Below, one piece after another: positions 16,460 through 25,538 of a DNA stretch of 64,000 bases (the first letter of the stretch is position 1; the number at the start of each line of letters is the position of its first letter). Source of the stretch: Clostridia bacterium (GTDB lineage Bacteria > Bacillota > Clostridia > Christensenellales > Borkfalkiaceae); assembly GCA_017445995.1 (NCBI GenBank), contig JAFSRT010000024.1:62001-126000 (forward strand), given 5' to 3'. Made by a program: the position numbers and the translations under genes. The notes beneath the pieces are model-generated. The model was given only the letters and a program-made list of their open reading frames with translations, was not told the origin of the DNA and did not search any database.

Positions 16460-17227
16460 ATGATTCTTTGCATAGACATAGGCAACACTAACATTAAATA
16501 CGGTATATTCGACGGCGAAAAACTCGTTGCGTCTTTCCGTGTGTCTTCGAGAATATCGAGAACGGCGGACGAGTACGGTTCGGTTTTAGTTAATCTTTTA
16601 AACGACGACGGTATTAAAAAAACCGATATCGACGGAATAATTATTTCTTCCGTTATACCGACGCTTAATTATACTATGACGCATATGTGCGAATACTTTT
16701 TCAATATTGCACCGCTTATGGTAGGTCCGGGGATAAAGACGGGGCTTAACGTTCAGGTAGAAAACCCGAAAGAAGTCGGTGCGGACAGGATTGTCAACAG
16801 CGTATCGGCGTTTCATAAATACGGCGGTCCGATAGTAGTAATCGACTTCGGCACGGCGACGACGTTTAACGTAATCGATAAAAACGGCGCGTTAATCGGC
16901 GGGGTAATAGCCCCGGGGATTAAAACTTCACTTGAAAGTCTTGTCCACAGCACGGCGCAACTGCCTATGATAGAGTTGGTATCTCCGAAGAAAGCCATTG
17001 CAAAAAACACCGAAACGAATATGCAGGCGGGTATCATCTTCGGCTTTGCGGGGCTTGTTGAAAAAATTATTTCAAAAATAAGAGAAGAGTTAAACGCGGA
17101 CGACCTTAAAATCGTCGCTACGGGCGGTATGGGAAAAATTATCGCGAAAGAAGTTAAAGATATTAAAACGGTTGACAGAACGTTGACGCTTGACGGGCTG
17201 AAAATGATTTATCGACTTAATAAATAA
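16460..17227 (+). CDS. coaX: Type III pantothenate kinase
   Basis: This 255-residue ASKHA-fold kinase shows DIGNTNIKYGIFDG at the start, GADRIVNSVSAFHKYG near residue 112, and IDFGTATTFNVID near 131. ATGGMGK comes near the C-terminus. These are the nucleotide and pantothenate-binding motifs of CoaX. It catalyses the first step of coenzyme A synthesis and, unlike type I enzymes, needs a monovalent cation and is not feedback inhibited. It is tightly coupled to the S-component gene upstream, and hom follows 18 bases downstream. Confidence 0.95.
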   Translation: MILCIDIGNTNIKYGIFDGEKLVASFRVSSRISRTADEYGSVLVNLLNDDGIKKTDIDGIIISSVIPTLNYTMTHMCEYFFNIAPLMVGPGIKTGLNVQVENPKEVGADRIVNSVSAFHKYGGPIVVIDFGTATTFNVIDKNGALIGGVIAPGIKTSLESLVHSTAQLPMIELVSPKKAIAKNTETNMQAGIIFGFAGLVEKIISKIREELNADDLKIVATGGMGKIIAKEVKDIKTVDRTLTLDGLKMIYRLNK

Positions 17228-17245
17228 CGTATAGAAGGTATTATT

Positions 17246-18526
17246 ATGAAAAAAGTTGGCGTTGCAATTTTAGGACTTGGCGTTGTAGGTGGGGGAACTT
17301 ACAATATCTTAAAAGAAAAGAAAAACGACTTTAAGAAAAACCAAGGTCTCGACGTAGTGGTTGAAGCGGTTTTGGAAAAAAACCTTGACAGGGCTTTATC
17401 TCTCGGTATCGATAAAAGCATTATTGCGTCGAGTATCGAAGAAATCGTTACTAATCCGGCGGTAGACATCGTCGTTGAAGTTATGGGCGGGGTTGAACCT
17501 GCGAAAACCTTTGTGTTAAAGGCGTTATACAGCGGGAAATCAGTTGTAACTTCTAACAAGGAACTTTTTGCAAAACACTGGTCGGAACTCGAAGCGGAAG
17601 CGAAGAAAATGAACGTCGGCTTGTTCTTCGAAGCAAGTTGCGTTGGCGGTGTTCCGATTATAAGAACGCTTATCGATAGTATGCAAGGCAATAAGATTTT
17701 ATCGCTGAAAGGAATTATTAACGGTACGACGAACTACATTTTAACCAAAATGTCCACGGCGGGCTATTCTTACGAAGAAGCGCTTAAAGAAGCGCAGAAA
17801 CTCGGCTATGCGGAGTTTAATCCTACGGCGGACGTAGAAGGGTTTGACGCGACTTATAAACTTTCTATTTTATCAAGCCTTGCTTTTAACACGAAAATAC
17901 CTATCGAAAGCATACATAGAGAAGGAATAACGAACATTACGAAGGAAGATATAGCCTTTGCAAAAGAACTCGGTTATAATATTAAACTTTTAGGGGTAGG
18001 TAAAAACACCGATAAGGGAATAGAAGTAAGGGTTCACCCTGCACTCGTTCCGCTTGACAGTCCGCTTGCTTCGGTTTCCGATTCTTTTAACGCCGTATCT
18101 ATTGTCGGCGACAACGTTGGCGAAATTATGTTGTACGGCAGGGGCGCGGGCGCACTTCCGACGGGAAGCGCAATCGTTTCAGACATCATATTTGCAGGCA
18201 CGCATCAGACCTATTATTACGCGCCGTTTGAAAACAACGAAAAGGGCGCGAAGGAAACCAAGTTCGTGCGCGACTTTAACACGCAGTACTTTATTAAACT
18301 TTCGGTTAAAGACATTACGGGCGTGTTAAGTAAGATTTCGGGAATATTCGCTAAAAACGACGTAAGTATCGAAGAAGCGAAACAGGTTGCCGAAAAAGAC
18401 GGGGTTGTGCCTATGGTTATCGTTACACACAGCGGTCCTGAAAGCGCAGTCAATAAGGCTATCGAAAAAATCAAGACGGTTGACGGGGTTGTCAGCGTTG
18501 ACAGTATTTTAAGAATAGAAAAATAA
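17246..18526 (+). CDS. hom: Homoserine dehydrogenase with C-terminal ACT domain
   Basis: This 426-residue protein is a full-length Gram-positive homoserine dehydrogenase. It has an N-terminal Rossmann motif ILGLGVVGGGTY, the central signature GIINGTTNYILTKM with the following GYAEFNPTADVEGFDA, and a C-terminal ACT domain (about residues 350-426, KLSVKDITGVLSKISGIF). It reduces aspartate semialdehyde to homoserine for threonine and methionine. The ACT domain implies feedback control, probably by threonine. Aspartate semialdehyde comes from asd at 44105. A terminator follows within 30 bases. Confidence 0.96.
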   Translation: MKKVGVAILGLGVVGGGTYNILKEKKNDFKKNQGLDVVVEAVLEKNLDRALSLGIDKSIIASSIEEIVTNPAVDIVVEVMGGVEPAKTFVLKALYSGKSVVTSNKELFAKHWSELEAEAKKMNVGLFFEASCVGGVPIIRTLIDSMQGNKILSLKGIINGTTNYILTKMSTAGYSYEEALKEAQKLGYAEFNPTADVEGFDATYKLSILSSLAFNTKIPIESIHREGITNITKEDIAFAKELGYNIKLLGVGKNTDKGIEVRVHPALVPLDSPLASVSDSFNAVSIVGDNVGEIMLYGRGAGALPTGSAIVSDIIFAGTHQTYYYAPFENNEKGAKETKFVRDFNTQYFIKLSVKDITGVLSKISGIFAKNDVSIEEAKQVAEKDGVVPMVIVTHSGPESAVNKAIEKIKTVDGVVSVDSILRIEK

Positions 18527-18546
18527 TATAATATTTAATAAAATAG

Positions 18547-18577
18547 AAAAAAGGAACTAATTTTAGTTCCTTTTTTG
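18547..18577. terminator. Terminator between hom and the convergent DnaD-like gene
   Basis: The symmetric stem aaaaaaggaacta / tagttcctttttt ends in a T run on both strands and lies between convergent genes. Confidence 0.9.
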
Positions 18578-18619
18578 TTGTTTCGTTTAGTATTTTAATT
18601 GTTTTTTCGGATTTTTACC

Positions 18620-20293
18620 TTATTTTTTTAGGCAATCGCACCGAGAAGAACCGACGTAGCCCGTGTCCTTACATTTTTCGCAACGGTATTTAGGCGATAA
18701 ATCGGTAAGGTCGATATTAAACGGTTTTAATAAATCGTTCGCCTTTATAATAAGCGATTGCTTTTCCGCTTCGAAAGAAAAAAGCGCTTCGTTGTTTTCG
18801 TTTATTTCCGCCATCGCCAAGTCTTTTTCAATAGAGTTCAGCCTGCTGTATATCTTATCGAAACCTTCGATATTCATTGCCTTTTCAACGTTTCTCTGCG
18901 CGGTCGATAACGCTTCCGTTCTTCTTCTTTCGTACTCTAAATTATACGCTTCGGAAGAAGACGTGGTTTCAACTTTTTCCGTTATTTCGTCGGTATTATA
19001 TATGCCGTTATTTTTCCAGTTAGAGAGTATTCCGTTAAGGTAAGCAATAGGCGAACTCTTGCCCGCAGAAAGTTTTGCCGCTTCTAATATCATTTCGTCG
19101 GAAAAGTTCCAACTTTTCCACAACGATAAGTTCTGCCTGTCAATCCCGACGGGTTTTCTGTTTACTCCGCAGGTTAAAAGTATCTTTTCAATGAATTCGT
19201 TCTGCTTTTTTATGCCTTCGTAGAAATCGCCGACGCTGGATAGGGTAACGTTCCCGTTCGCGTAAAGTTTTTCCACTTCGCCGTCCATTTCCGATAGGGA
19301 TATCCTGTTGTTTTTAAAGCAATAGGTGGCGATATATAAAAGGGTTTGTTCTTCATACCCGTAAGATAACCACTTGTTGATAAAGTTATCGACTTCCGTT
19401 TCGATAACGGGAATATAAACCGATAACGCACGGTTGATTTTAAGCGCCAACGAATATGCTTCCTGTTTTTTTGACGTATATCCCGCGATTTCTTCCTTTG
19501 AAAAACATTTTCTGTTATAAAGTTCAAGCAAGAATTCGTCGAGTTTTTCCATATTGCCCTTTTTTAATAGAGATGCGGCGTAAACGACGTGTTCCGTTTC
19601 AAAACCGAGTTCCTGCGTCCATTTATTTAAATACTTCGCGTCTTCGTAATCGGGTTGACGGCGAAGGGACAGCGCGGAAAGAACTTTCGATATTTCACTT
19701 GAACGGAGTACGTAAGAAGAAAGTTCCTGTTCGACCTTTTCCATAGTAACTATTCCGCGTTCCCCGAAATCTCTCGCAACTTTTACTATGTATCTGTACG
19801 ACACGTCTTCACCCTTTTTGTCTATGCAATACTTAACGATAAGTAACATAGCGTCGGGCTTAATGGCAAAAGTTTCCATTATAGAAAAATACTCTGTGTA
19901 CTCGCCCGTCGAAATCATTCTTCTTTTTATTAAAAGTTGAATACCTTTCGTAAACTCGGTGTACTTTTCCGCCTTATACTTTCTCGCTTTACCCGAAAAA
20001 ACCGAACGGACGGGCAGATAGTTTACCGCAAAAGGGGAAAGGGACAAAACAGACACAAGCCCGAACTCTTCCCAGTACTTAAAAATATCAACGACTTTTT
20101 CTTCCGAAAGTTTAAGCGTTTCGGCTACCGTAGATAAGGGCGCGTCCAACTCTTTATTCTGACACAGGAACAATCCGTAAAGGTAAACCCTTACGGCGTC
20201 TTCGGAAGCAACGGGCAAGTATTCGTTAATAAATACGTTTTCCACGTTGGTGTAATTATTCATAGAAAATTCTTTTGAATAAGAAAAAGTCAT
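18620..20293 (-). CDS. DnaD-like replication protein ending in a DnaI/DnaC-type zinc finger
   Basis: This 557-residue protein has an N-terminal winged-helix-like part and two helical DnaD/DnaB2-like segments. The first of these is near residues 205-265 and the second near 360-430, and the charged helix EYERRRTEALSTAQRNVEKA follows. The last 20 residues, YRCEKCKDTGYVGSSRCDCL, are the zinc-finger motif that normally precedes the AAA+ domain of DnaI/DnaC helicase loaders. The protein stops right after it, and no ATPase sequence follows in any frame. The start at 20293 has an aaggat site; the longer start at 20335 lacks one. It probably acts in replication restart or helicase loading with dnaB (27300); this is inference. 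Confidence 0.8.
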   Translation of the reverse strand: MTFSYSKEFSMNNYTNVENVFINEYLPVASEDAVRVYLYGLFLCQNKELDAPLSTVAETLKLSEEKVVDIFKYWEEFGLVSVLSLSPFAVNYLPVRSVFSGKARKYKAEKYTEFTKGIQLLIKRRMISTGEYTEYFSIMETFAIKPDAMLLIVKYCIDKKGEDVSYRYIVKVARDFGERGIVTMEKVEQELSSYVLRSSEISKVLSALSLRRQPDYEDAKYLNKWTQELGFETEHVVYAASLLKKGNMEKLDEFLLELYNRKCFSKEEIAGYTSKKQEAYSLALKINRALSVYIPVIETEVDNFINKWLSYGYEEQTLLYIATYCFKNNRISLSEMDGEVEKLYANGNVTLSSVGDFYEGIKKQNEFIEKILLTCGVNRKPVGIDRQNLSLWKSWNFSDEMILEAAKLSAGKSSPIAYLNGILSNWKNNGIYNTDEITEKVETTSSSEAYNLEYERRRTEALSTAQRNVEKAMNIEGFDKIYSRLNSIEKDLAMAEINENNEALFSFEAEKQSLIIKANDLLKPFNIDLTDLSPKYRCEKCKDTGYVGSSRCDCLKK

Positions 20294-20499
20294 ATCTATC
20301 CTTATAATTATTTTAATTGATAAAAAGACTTGCAAACGAACATATAAAGTATTATAATATTATATAATAATATATATAAGGAAAGTCTCTTTATCTTTAA
20401 GAGTGAACTTTATTATACTTTAATAAAAGATAAAAATCAAGTGTTTTTATTACTTTAAATAAACAATTATCGTTCCATAGCGTTAGAAGGAAAAATTAA

Positions 20500-22146
20500 A
20501 TGGCAAAAAATATACTAACCCCGCTTTCCGTTTGGTCTGACTATAAGGCGGAAAATAAGTTTTTAGTAGAAGAAATCGAACGCAAAAAATCTTCCGATTT
20601 AATTTATGAAAGTTTTTATTTTAGCGGAAAAGACAAAATAAAAATATTCGCGACGAAAATCTGTCCCGAAAAACTTTCTATGCCCGCAATACTTCTTATC
20701 GGGGACGGTAGCCCAACCGATACGCGCCTATCAGAAATGCTTGCCGAAAAAGGCTATTGCGTTTTAGCGGTGGACTTTAAGGGAAGAACGGACGGAAAAC
20801 CTTATTATACCGTGTACCCTGAAGATAAAGATTTTGCAAACTATGAAAAGGCGAATATAAACGAATATAAAATTACTTGCGACATAAAGTCTACCTGTTG
20901 GTACGTGTGGGGTTCGGTCGTTAGAAACGCGCTTTCTTTTTTGAAAAGGCAACCGTTTGTCGAAAGCGTTGGGGTAATAGGCGTTAAGGAAGGCGCGACC
21001 CCGTTATACAACGCGATAGCGGAAGATAATAAAATCGACCTTGCGGTGTTTTTATTTAACGCCGGTTGGCAATCATATAAGGGTAAGTACGATAAAACCG
21101 CAACTATAAGCGATATCCTTTCGGACGAAGAACTGTGCTTTATATCGGGCGTTGAACCGCAGTCTTACGCACAGTATATAAAATGCCCGACGCTTCTTTT
21201 GTCGCCGACAAACAGCAAAGATTACGATTGCGACAGGGCGGACGATACGCTTGAAAGAATAAACGGCAGGTTTTACACCGCGCATTATTATTCGGCGAAC
21301 TATTCTTCGGCGTTAGACAGCAGAAGTTATAAAAATATTTTACTCTTTTTAGAAAGGTTTGCAAAAAAGAACGACTCGATTGTTCTGCCAAGCGAACCCG
21401 AACTTAAACTATCTCTTGAAGACGGAGAGATAGTCGGGGAAGTAAAACTTGACGGTCATAAGGAAATAAAGTACGCTTGCATTTACGCGAGTGAAGAAGC
21501 GATGGAAACTAAAAACAGAAGTTGGGAAAAGGTGTTCGTTGCAAAACAACCCGAGTTCTCTTTTTCATACCGTCCTTTCTATAAATCGGAAATAGCATTT
21601 TTCTATTGCAAAGTTATATATAAAAACGGGTTCAGCGTTTGTTCGAACGTGATTTCGAAAAAGTTTACCGAAAAAGAAATTAAAAAGACGAATAACCAAA
21701 AAGTCATTTTTACGTCGAGAAACGAAATAGACACTAACCCTTTCGTCGGGGTAAATGAAGACGGAACAAGGTATATACATTTTTCCGAAAAGAAACGTGT
21801 ATTTTTAAAAAAAGGGCCTATGGACATTTACGGCGTGTATGCAGACGGCGGACTTATTACTTATAAGATAGGCATTAAAAAGGACAACCCGTCGGAAGAC
21901 TCGATTTTAATTTTCGATATATATTTGCCTAACGACGGTGAGATTTCTATAATCCTTAAAGAAGCCGAAACCGAGTATTCGGCAAAAATACGCCTTTCGG
22001 GCGGTCAGATTTGGCATAACGTTAAACTTGAAAGAAACAGGTTTAAAACGGAAGAAGGAAGGATACTTAAAGATTTTACTAATATTAAAGTGTTGGAAAT
22101 AAAAACCGATAACGAGTTTTTACTTAACAATATGCTGTGGATATAG
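20500..22146 (+). CDS. Alpha/beta-hydrolase-fold protein with degenerate active site
   Basis: The N-terminal 290 residues of this 548-residue protein follow the dienelactone hydrolase/acetyl-xylan-esterase plan. Strands AILLIGDG and YCVLAVDFKGRTDGK lead to the nucleophile elbow, then to AQYIKCPTLLLSPTNSKDYD before the last helix. At the elbow the sequence is G161-V-K163-E-G165, so lysine stands where serine should be. The remaining 250 residues look like beta-sandwich carbohydrate-binding or accessory domains. No signal peptide is seen, so it is probably cytoplasmic. It may be a non-catalytic binding protein. It is 7 bases upstream of lepB and has a weak aagg ribosome site. Confidence 0.65.
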   Translation: MAKNILTPLSVWSDYKAENKFLVEEIERKKSSDLIYESFYFSGKDKIKIFATKICPEKLSMPAILLIGDGSPTDTRLSEMLAEKGYCVLAVDFKGRTDGKPYYTVYPEDKDFANYEKANINEYKITCDIKSTCWYVWGSVVRNALSFLKRQPFVESVGVIGVKEGATPLYNAIAEDNKIDLAVFLFNAGWQSYKGKYDKTATISDILSDEELCFISGVEPQSYAQYIKCPTLLLSPTNSKDYDCDRADDTLERINGRFYTAHYYSANYSSALDSRSYKNILLFLERFAKKNDSIVLPSEPELKLSLEDGEIVGEVKLDGHKEIKYACIYASEEAMETKNRSWEKVFVAKQPEFSFSYRPFYKSEIAFFYCKVIYKNGFSVCSNVISKKFTEKEIKKTNNQKVIFTSRNEIDTNPFVGVNEDGTRYIHFSEKKRVFLKKGPMDIYGVYADGGLITYKIGIKKDNPSEDSILIFDIYLPNDGEISIILKEAETEYSAKIRLSGGQIWHNVKLERNRFKTEEGRILKDFTNIKVLEIKTDNEFLLNNMLWI

Positions 22147-22153
22147 GAATATT

Positions 22154-22780
22154 ATGCGCGTTATTAACGAAAGTTTACAGGAAAGAATAAAAAGAGAAAA
22201 GGCGTCCGACAGAAATACTTGCGTTTTCTTTATCGCCGTTCTTTTAGTTATGCTTTTTATCTTCTTTCTTAACAGTTCGGTATATATCAATATCGAAGTA
22301 GTCGGCAGTTCTATGAATCCGACGCTGTATTCGAACGATTACGTCGTTGCAAATACTTACAAGACTTCGCCGAATTACGGAGACGTGGTTATCGTTGCAC
22401 CGCAAAACAGATCCGTATTGCAAAACAGGTGGATAATTAAACGCGTCATCGCAAAGGGCGGGGACACGCTACGCATAACGGGCGGTAAAGTTTACCTTAA
22501 AAAAGCGGGTAGCGAAGACTTTTCTTTATTAAACGAAGGGTATATTAAAGGTATTACAAAAGTCGAAGGTGAAGACGATTTTATTGTTACCGTTACGAAA
22601 GGGTATTATTTCGTTATGGGCGACAACAGGGAAAACAGTTCCGACAGCAGAGTATTCGGCGAGTTTTCAAAGAGCGAGTTAATAGGCGTTGTCGAAAACT
22701 GGGCGATTAAAACAAAAGGAATAAGAAAGATAATAATTAAAGTTATCGGAAAGAACAACCAAAGCGCAACGGGGGGTTAA
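22154..22780 (+). CDS. lepB: Signal peptidase I
   Basis: This 208-residue Gram-positive type signal peptidase has one N-terminal membrane helix (about residues 23-40) and an extracytoplasmic catalytic domain. The catalytic dyad is visible: Ser53 in GSSMNPTLYSNDYV and Lys96 in RWIIKRVIAKGGD. The later VMGDNRENSSDSR box is also present. It removes signal peptides from secreted proteins at the outer face of the membrane. Two small membrane protein genes follow within a few bases and may be functionally linked, but that is only positional. Confidence 0.95.
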   Translation: MRVINESLQERIKREKASDRNTCVFFIAVLLVMLFIFFLNSSVYINIEVVGSSMNPTLYSNDYVVANTYKTSPNYGDVVIVAPQNRSVLQNRWIIKRVIAKGGDTLRITGGKVYLKKAGSEDFSLLNEGYIKGITKVEGEDDFIVTVTKGYYFVMGDNRENSSDSRVFGEFSKSELIGVVENWAIKTKGIRKIIIKVIGKNNQSATGG

Positions 22781-22783
22781 GGT

Positions 22784-23296
22784 TTGATTTTATTTAGGCA
22801 AAGGCTTATTTTAGGTGCGATAGGAAGATTTTTTTCTCTTATTGCCAAAGTCGTTTACAGAATATTAAAACTGTTTAACCTGCAATTTGCCTTTCTCGTT
22901 TTAGTCGCGGGGCTGTTCCTTTTCGTGTTCGGCGCGTTTAACGATAAAACGGTTCTGATATGCTTTTACGTGGCGTTAATAATTTCCGTTCTCGGCGCAC
23001 TTTATATTACCGCGACGAAATCGGGGCGCAAAAAGAAAAAGTATAAAAAAGACATCGGCGACGTTGGGGATTATTATTCGCAAAAAAGAAAGGAAAGCGT
23101 AGGTAAGGAAGATGCGCAACCGAAAAAAGCTGAAGAAGACGTTATAATTAAGGAAGATATTAAAGAAGAAAAGCCGAAGTACTATAAAGTTTCGCAAAAT
23201 CCCAACTATATTATGGCGGAATATTCCGATAGGTACGAACTTTATTATAAGTCGGTTCACGGCTTAAAAAAAATAAGAACGGACTACAAGTTTTAA
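22784..23296 (+). CDS. Unrecognised membrane protein with basic cytoplasmic tail
   Basis: This 170-residue protein has two adjacent membrane helices (about residues 35-52 and 58-78, FAFLVLVAGLFLFVFGAF and ICFYVALIISVLGALYI). A very charged Lys/Glu-rich segment and a Tyr-rich end follow. It begins at a TTG (22784), three bases after lepB, following a run of G that can act as a ribosome site. No family recognised. It lies in a lepB, unknown, unknown, ACT-protein series, all with short gaps, so it is expressed with them. Confidence 0.6.
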   Translation: MILFRQRLILGAIGRFFSLIAKVVYRILKLFNLQFAFLVLVAGLFLFVFGAFNDKTVLICFYVALIISVLGALYITATKSGRKKKKYKKDIGDVGDYYSQKRKESVGKEDAQPKKAEEDVIIKEDIKEEKPKYYKVSQNPNYIMAEYSDRYELYYKSVHGLKKIRTDYKF

Positions 23297-23305
23297 GGAT
23301 AAATT

Positions 23306-23890
23306 ATGTTATATTACGACAAAGAAGATTTAGTAAAGATAAAAAAGGAACGGAAAAAACTTTTAGCGATATATTTTTCCGTACTTGCCGTTTATCTTGC
23401 GGTAAGCGTCTTTCTTCTTATTAAAGTAATTTTATTGCCTTACGGGTCGAAAACTATTAACCTTATTAAACTGACAGAATACCCTTTAAGCGGAATATTC
23501 GTTATATTTTCGTTTATATTTCTCGGCATTAAATATAAAAAAACGAACAGGTTTTATAAACTTTTATACGGTATAGAAACAGGTCTTAAAAACACCACGG
23601 TCGCGACCTTTTTGGAAAGGAACGAAGAGTTGATAACAAAAGACGGCGTGGATATGAAATCGCTGATTTTTTTGGAGTGGAATAAGTATAAGGGCGATTA
23701 TTTTGAAAGAAAGGTTTTAGTCTTTTACGAAAAGCCTTTCCCCGAAATACCCGAAAACAGCGAAGTAAAGTTTGTTACGCAAGGCAACGTTTTAGTGTCT
23801 TACGAGATAGCGGAAGAACAAAAAGACGATAAAAAAATCAAAACGAAAACAAAAACCAAAACACGGAAAGATAAAGGAGACGAGTTATGA
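23306..23890 (+). CDS. Unrecognised two-helix membrane protein
   Basis: This 194-residue protein has two membrane helices (about residues 19-40 and 54-74). They are followed by a soluble domain with VDMKSLIFLEWNKYKGDYFERKVLVFYEKPFPEI-like beta-strand character and a lysine/threonine-rich tail (KIKTKTKTKTRK). It overlaps the following ACT-domain gene by 4 bases (ATGA). I cannot assign a function. The arrangement, two helices then a cytoplasmic domain, is shared with the upstream neighbour but the sequences do not look alike. Confidence 0.6.
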   Translation: MLYYDKEDLVKIKKERKKLLAIYFSVLAVYLAVSVFLLIKVILLPYGSKTINLIKLTEYPLSGIFVIFSFIFLGIKYKKTNRFYKLLYGIETGLKNTTVATFLERNEELITKDGVDMKSLIFLEWNKYKGDYFERKVLVFYEKPFPEIPENSEVKFVTQGNVLVSYEIAEEQKDDKKIKTKTKTKTRKDKGDEL

Positions 23891-24156
23891 AAGCAATAGT
23901 AACGGTTATCGGTAAAGACAAATCGGGTATAATAGCAAGCGTTGCGACGGCGCTTGCGGAAGAAAAAATCAATATCGAAGACATAAGCCAGACGATAGTT
24001 CAGGGCAATTTTACAATGATAATGCTATGCGACTTACAAAACAGCAAACTAACGCTTGCCGAAATGCACAATAAATTGCAAACGTTAGGCGATAAAATCG
24101 GCGTTTCTATTCATACGCAACACGAAGACATTTTTAATTCGATGCATAAAATATAA
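23887..24156 (+). CDS. ACT domain protein (UPF0237 family)
   Basis: This 89-residue protein is one complete ACT domain (KAIVTVIGKDKSGIIASVAT at the start, then NIEDISQTIVQGNFTMIMLC), the form known as UPF0237. ACT domains bind amino acids and usually form dimers. In many Bacillota this gene stands directly before a PFL-family (UPF0210) gene, as it does here with a 9-base gap. A paired role is therefore likely although its nature is unknown. It may be the sensor or regulatory subunit of the larger protein. Confidence 0.9.
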   Translation: MKAIVTVIGKDKSGIIASVATALAEEKINIEDISQTIVQGNFTMIMLCDLQNSKLTLAEMHNKLQTLGDKIGVSIHTQHEDIFNSMHKI

Positions 24157-24165
24157 GGACAAGTT

Positions 24166-25527
24166 ATGAGTATAATAGACAGAAAAGCAATCATTGAAAC
24201 GATAGATATGGTTGAAAAGGAACATTTCGACGTAAGAACTATAACGATGGGCATTTCTCTTCTTTCCTGTATAAGGGACAGCGCGAAGGAAACGGCAAGG
24301 CTTTGCTATGACAAAATATGCAAAAAAGCCGAAAATATCGTTAAGGTTGCCGACGAATTAAGTCTTTCTTACGGTATTCCTATCATCAACAAAAGGGTAT
24401 CGATTACGCCGGCAAGTATGCTTACCGCAAACTTTACGGGCGAAGAAGTAGTTTTAGCAAAAGCGTTGGACGACGCCGCGAAAAATATCGGCATAGACTT
24501 TTTGGGCGGTTATTCCGCACTCGTTCAGAAGGGTACGACTTCTTTTGAAAAGTCGTTTATAGAAAGTATTCCCGAAGCGCTTAAAATTACCGACAGACTT
24601 TGTTCTTCGGTGAACGTCGGTTCTTCTAAATCGGGTATCAATATGGACGCCGTTAAATTAATGGGGGAAATCATAAAAAAGACGGCGGAAAAAACCAAGA
24701 AAAACGACGGTTTGGGTTGTGCTAAACTCGTAGTTTTCTGCAACGCGGTTGAAGACAATCCGTTTATGGCGGGGGCTTTTCACGGCGTAGGCGAAGGCGA
24801 AACGGTGATTAACGTCGGCGTTTCGGGGCCGGGGGTTGTTCATCACGCGCTTAAAAGTTGCGCGGGCGCACCTATTAACGAAGTGTGCGAAACTATAAAG
24901 AAGACGGCGTTTAAGATTACGAGAGCGGGGCAGTTGATTGCAAAAGAAGCGTCCAAAAAACTCAACGCGGAGTTCGGCATCGTGGACTTATCGCTTGCAC
25001 CTACACCCGTTATGGGCGATAGCGTTGCGCATATCTTGGAAGAAATCGGTTTATCGTCCGTCGGTGCGCACGGAACAACGGCGTGCTTAGCGCTTCTTAA
25101 CGACGCGGTTAAAAAGGGCGGAGTTATGGCAAGCGGAAACGTAGGCGGTTTATCGGGCACGTTTATTCCTGTAAGCGAAGATATAGGCATGATTAACGCC
25201 GCCGAAAAGCAGGCTATTTCACTCGATAAATTAGAAGCAATGACGGCAGTTTGTAGCGTCGGTATCGATATGGTCGCAATAGCGGGCGACACTTCGGCAA
25301 GCACAATATCCGGCATTATTGCCGACGAGTGCGCTATCGGTATGATAAACAATAAGACGACTGCGGTAAGAGTTATCCCCGTACCCGATAAGAAGGTGGG
25401 CGAATACGTAAACTTCGGCGGGCTTTTAGGTAAAGCGCCGATTATGAAGGTTAGCGACTATTCTTGCGAAACCTTTATAAATAGGGGCGGAAGAATACCT
25501 GCGCCGATACATAGTAATAAAAATTAA
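24166..25527 (+). CDS. PFL family protein (UPF0210/DUF711)
   Basis: This 453-residue protein is full length for the UPF0210 family. It is glycine- and alanine-rich, with [19 protein letters not shown] and [20 protein letters not shown], both typical. The fold resembles pyruvate formate-lyase-like barrels by family annotation, but no glycyl-radical motif is evident to me and the reaction is unknown. It is paired with the ACT-domain protein just upstream. The pairing across Bacillota suggests amino-acid-linked metabolism. Confidence 0.88.
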   Translation: MSIIDRKAIIETIDMVEKEHFDVRTITMGISLLSCIRDSAKETARLCYDKICKKAENIVKVADELSLSYGIPIINKRVSITPASMLTANFTGEEVVLAKALDDAAKNIGIDFLGGYSALVQKGTTSFEKSFIESIPEALKITDRLCSSVNVGSSKSGINMDAVKLMGEIIKKTAEKTKKNDGLGCAKLVVFCNAVEDNPFMAGAFHGVGEGETVINVGVSGPGVVHHALKSCAGAPINEVCETIKKTAFKITRAGQLIAKEASKKLNAEFGIVDLSLAPTPVMGDSVAHILEEIGLSSVGAHGTTACLALLNDAVKKGGVMASGNVGGLSGTFIPVSEDIGMINAAEKQAISLDKLEAMTAVCSVGIDMVAIAGDTSASTISGIIADECAIGMINNKTTAVRVIPVPDKKVGEYVNFGGLLGKAPIMKVSDYSCETFINRGGRIPAPIHSNKN

Positions 25528-25538
25528 CGGGAAAAAGT

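Noticed and set aside
18600..18645. Frameshift in the A7 run at the end of the DnaD-like gene hiding a loader ATPase
   Set aside because: All frames after the run stop quickly and the next bases are the hom terminator. No Walker A or other AAA+ sequence exists nearby.
20336..20420. AT-rich dyads and alternating TA between the DnaD-like and hydrolase-like genes
   Set aside because: The sequence is so AT-rich that short palindromes are expected. -10-like boxes exist on both strands without convincing -35 partners.
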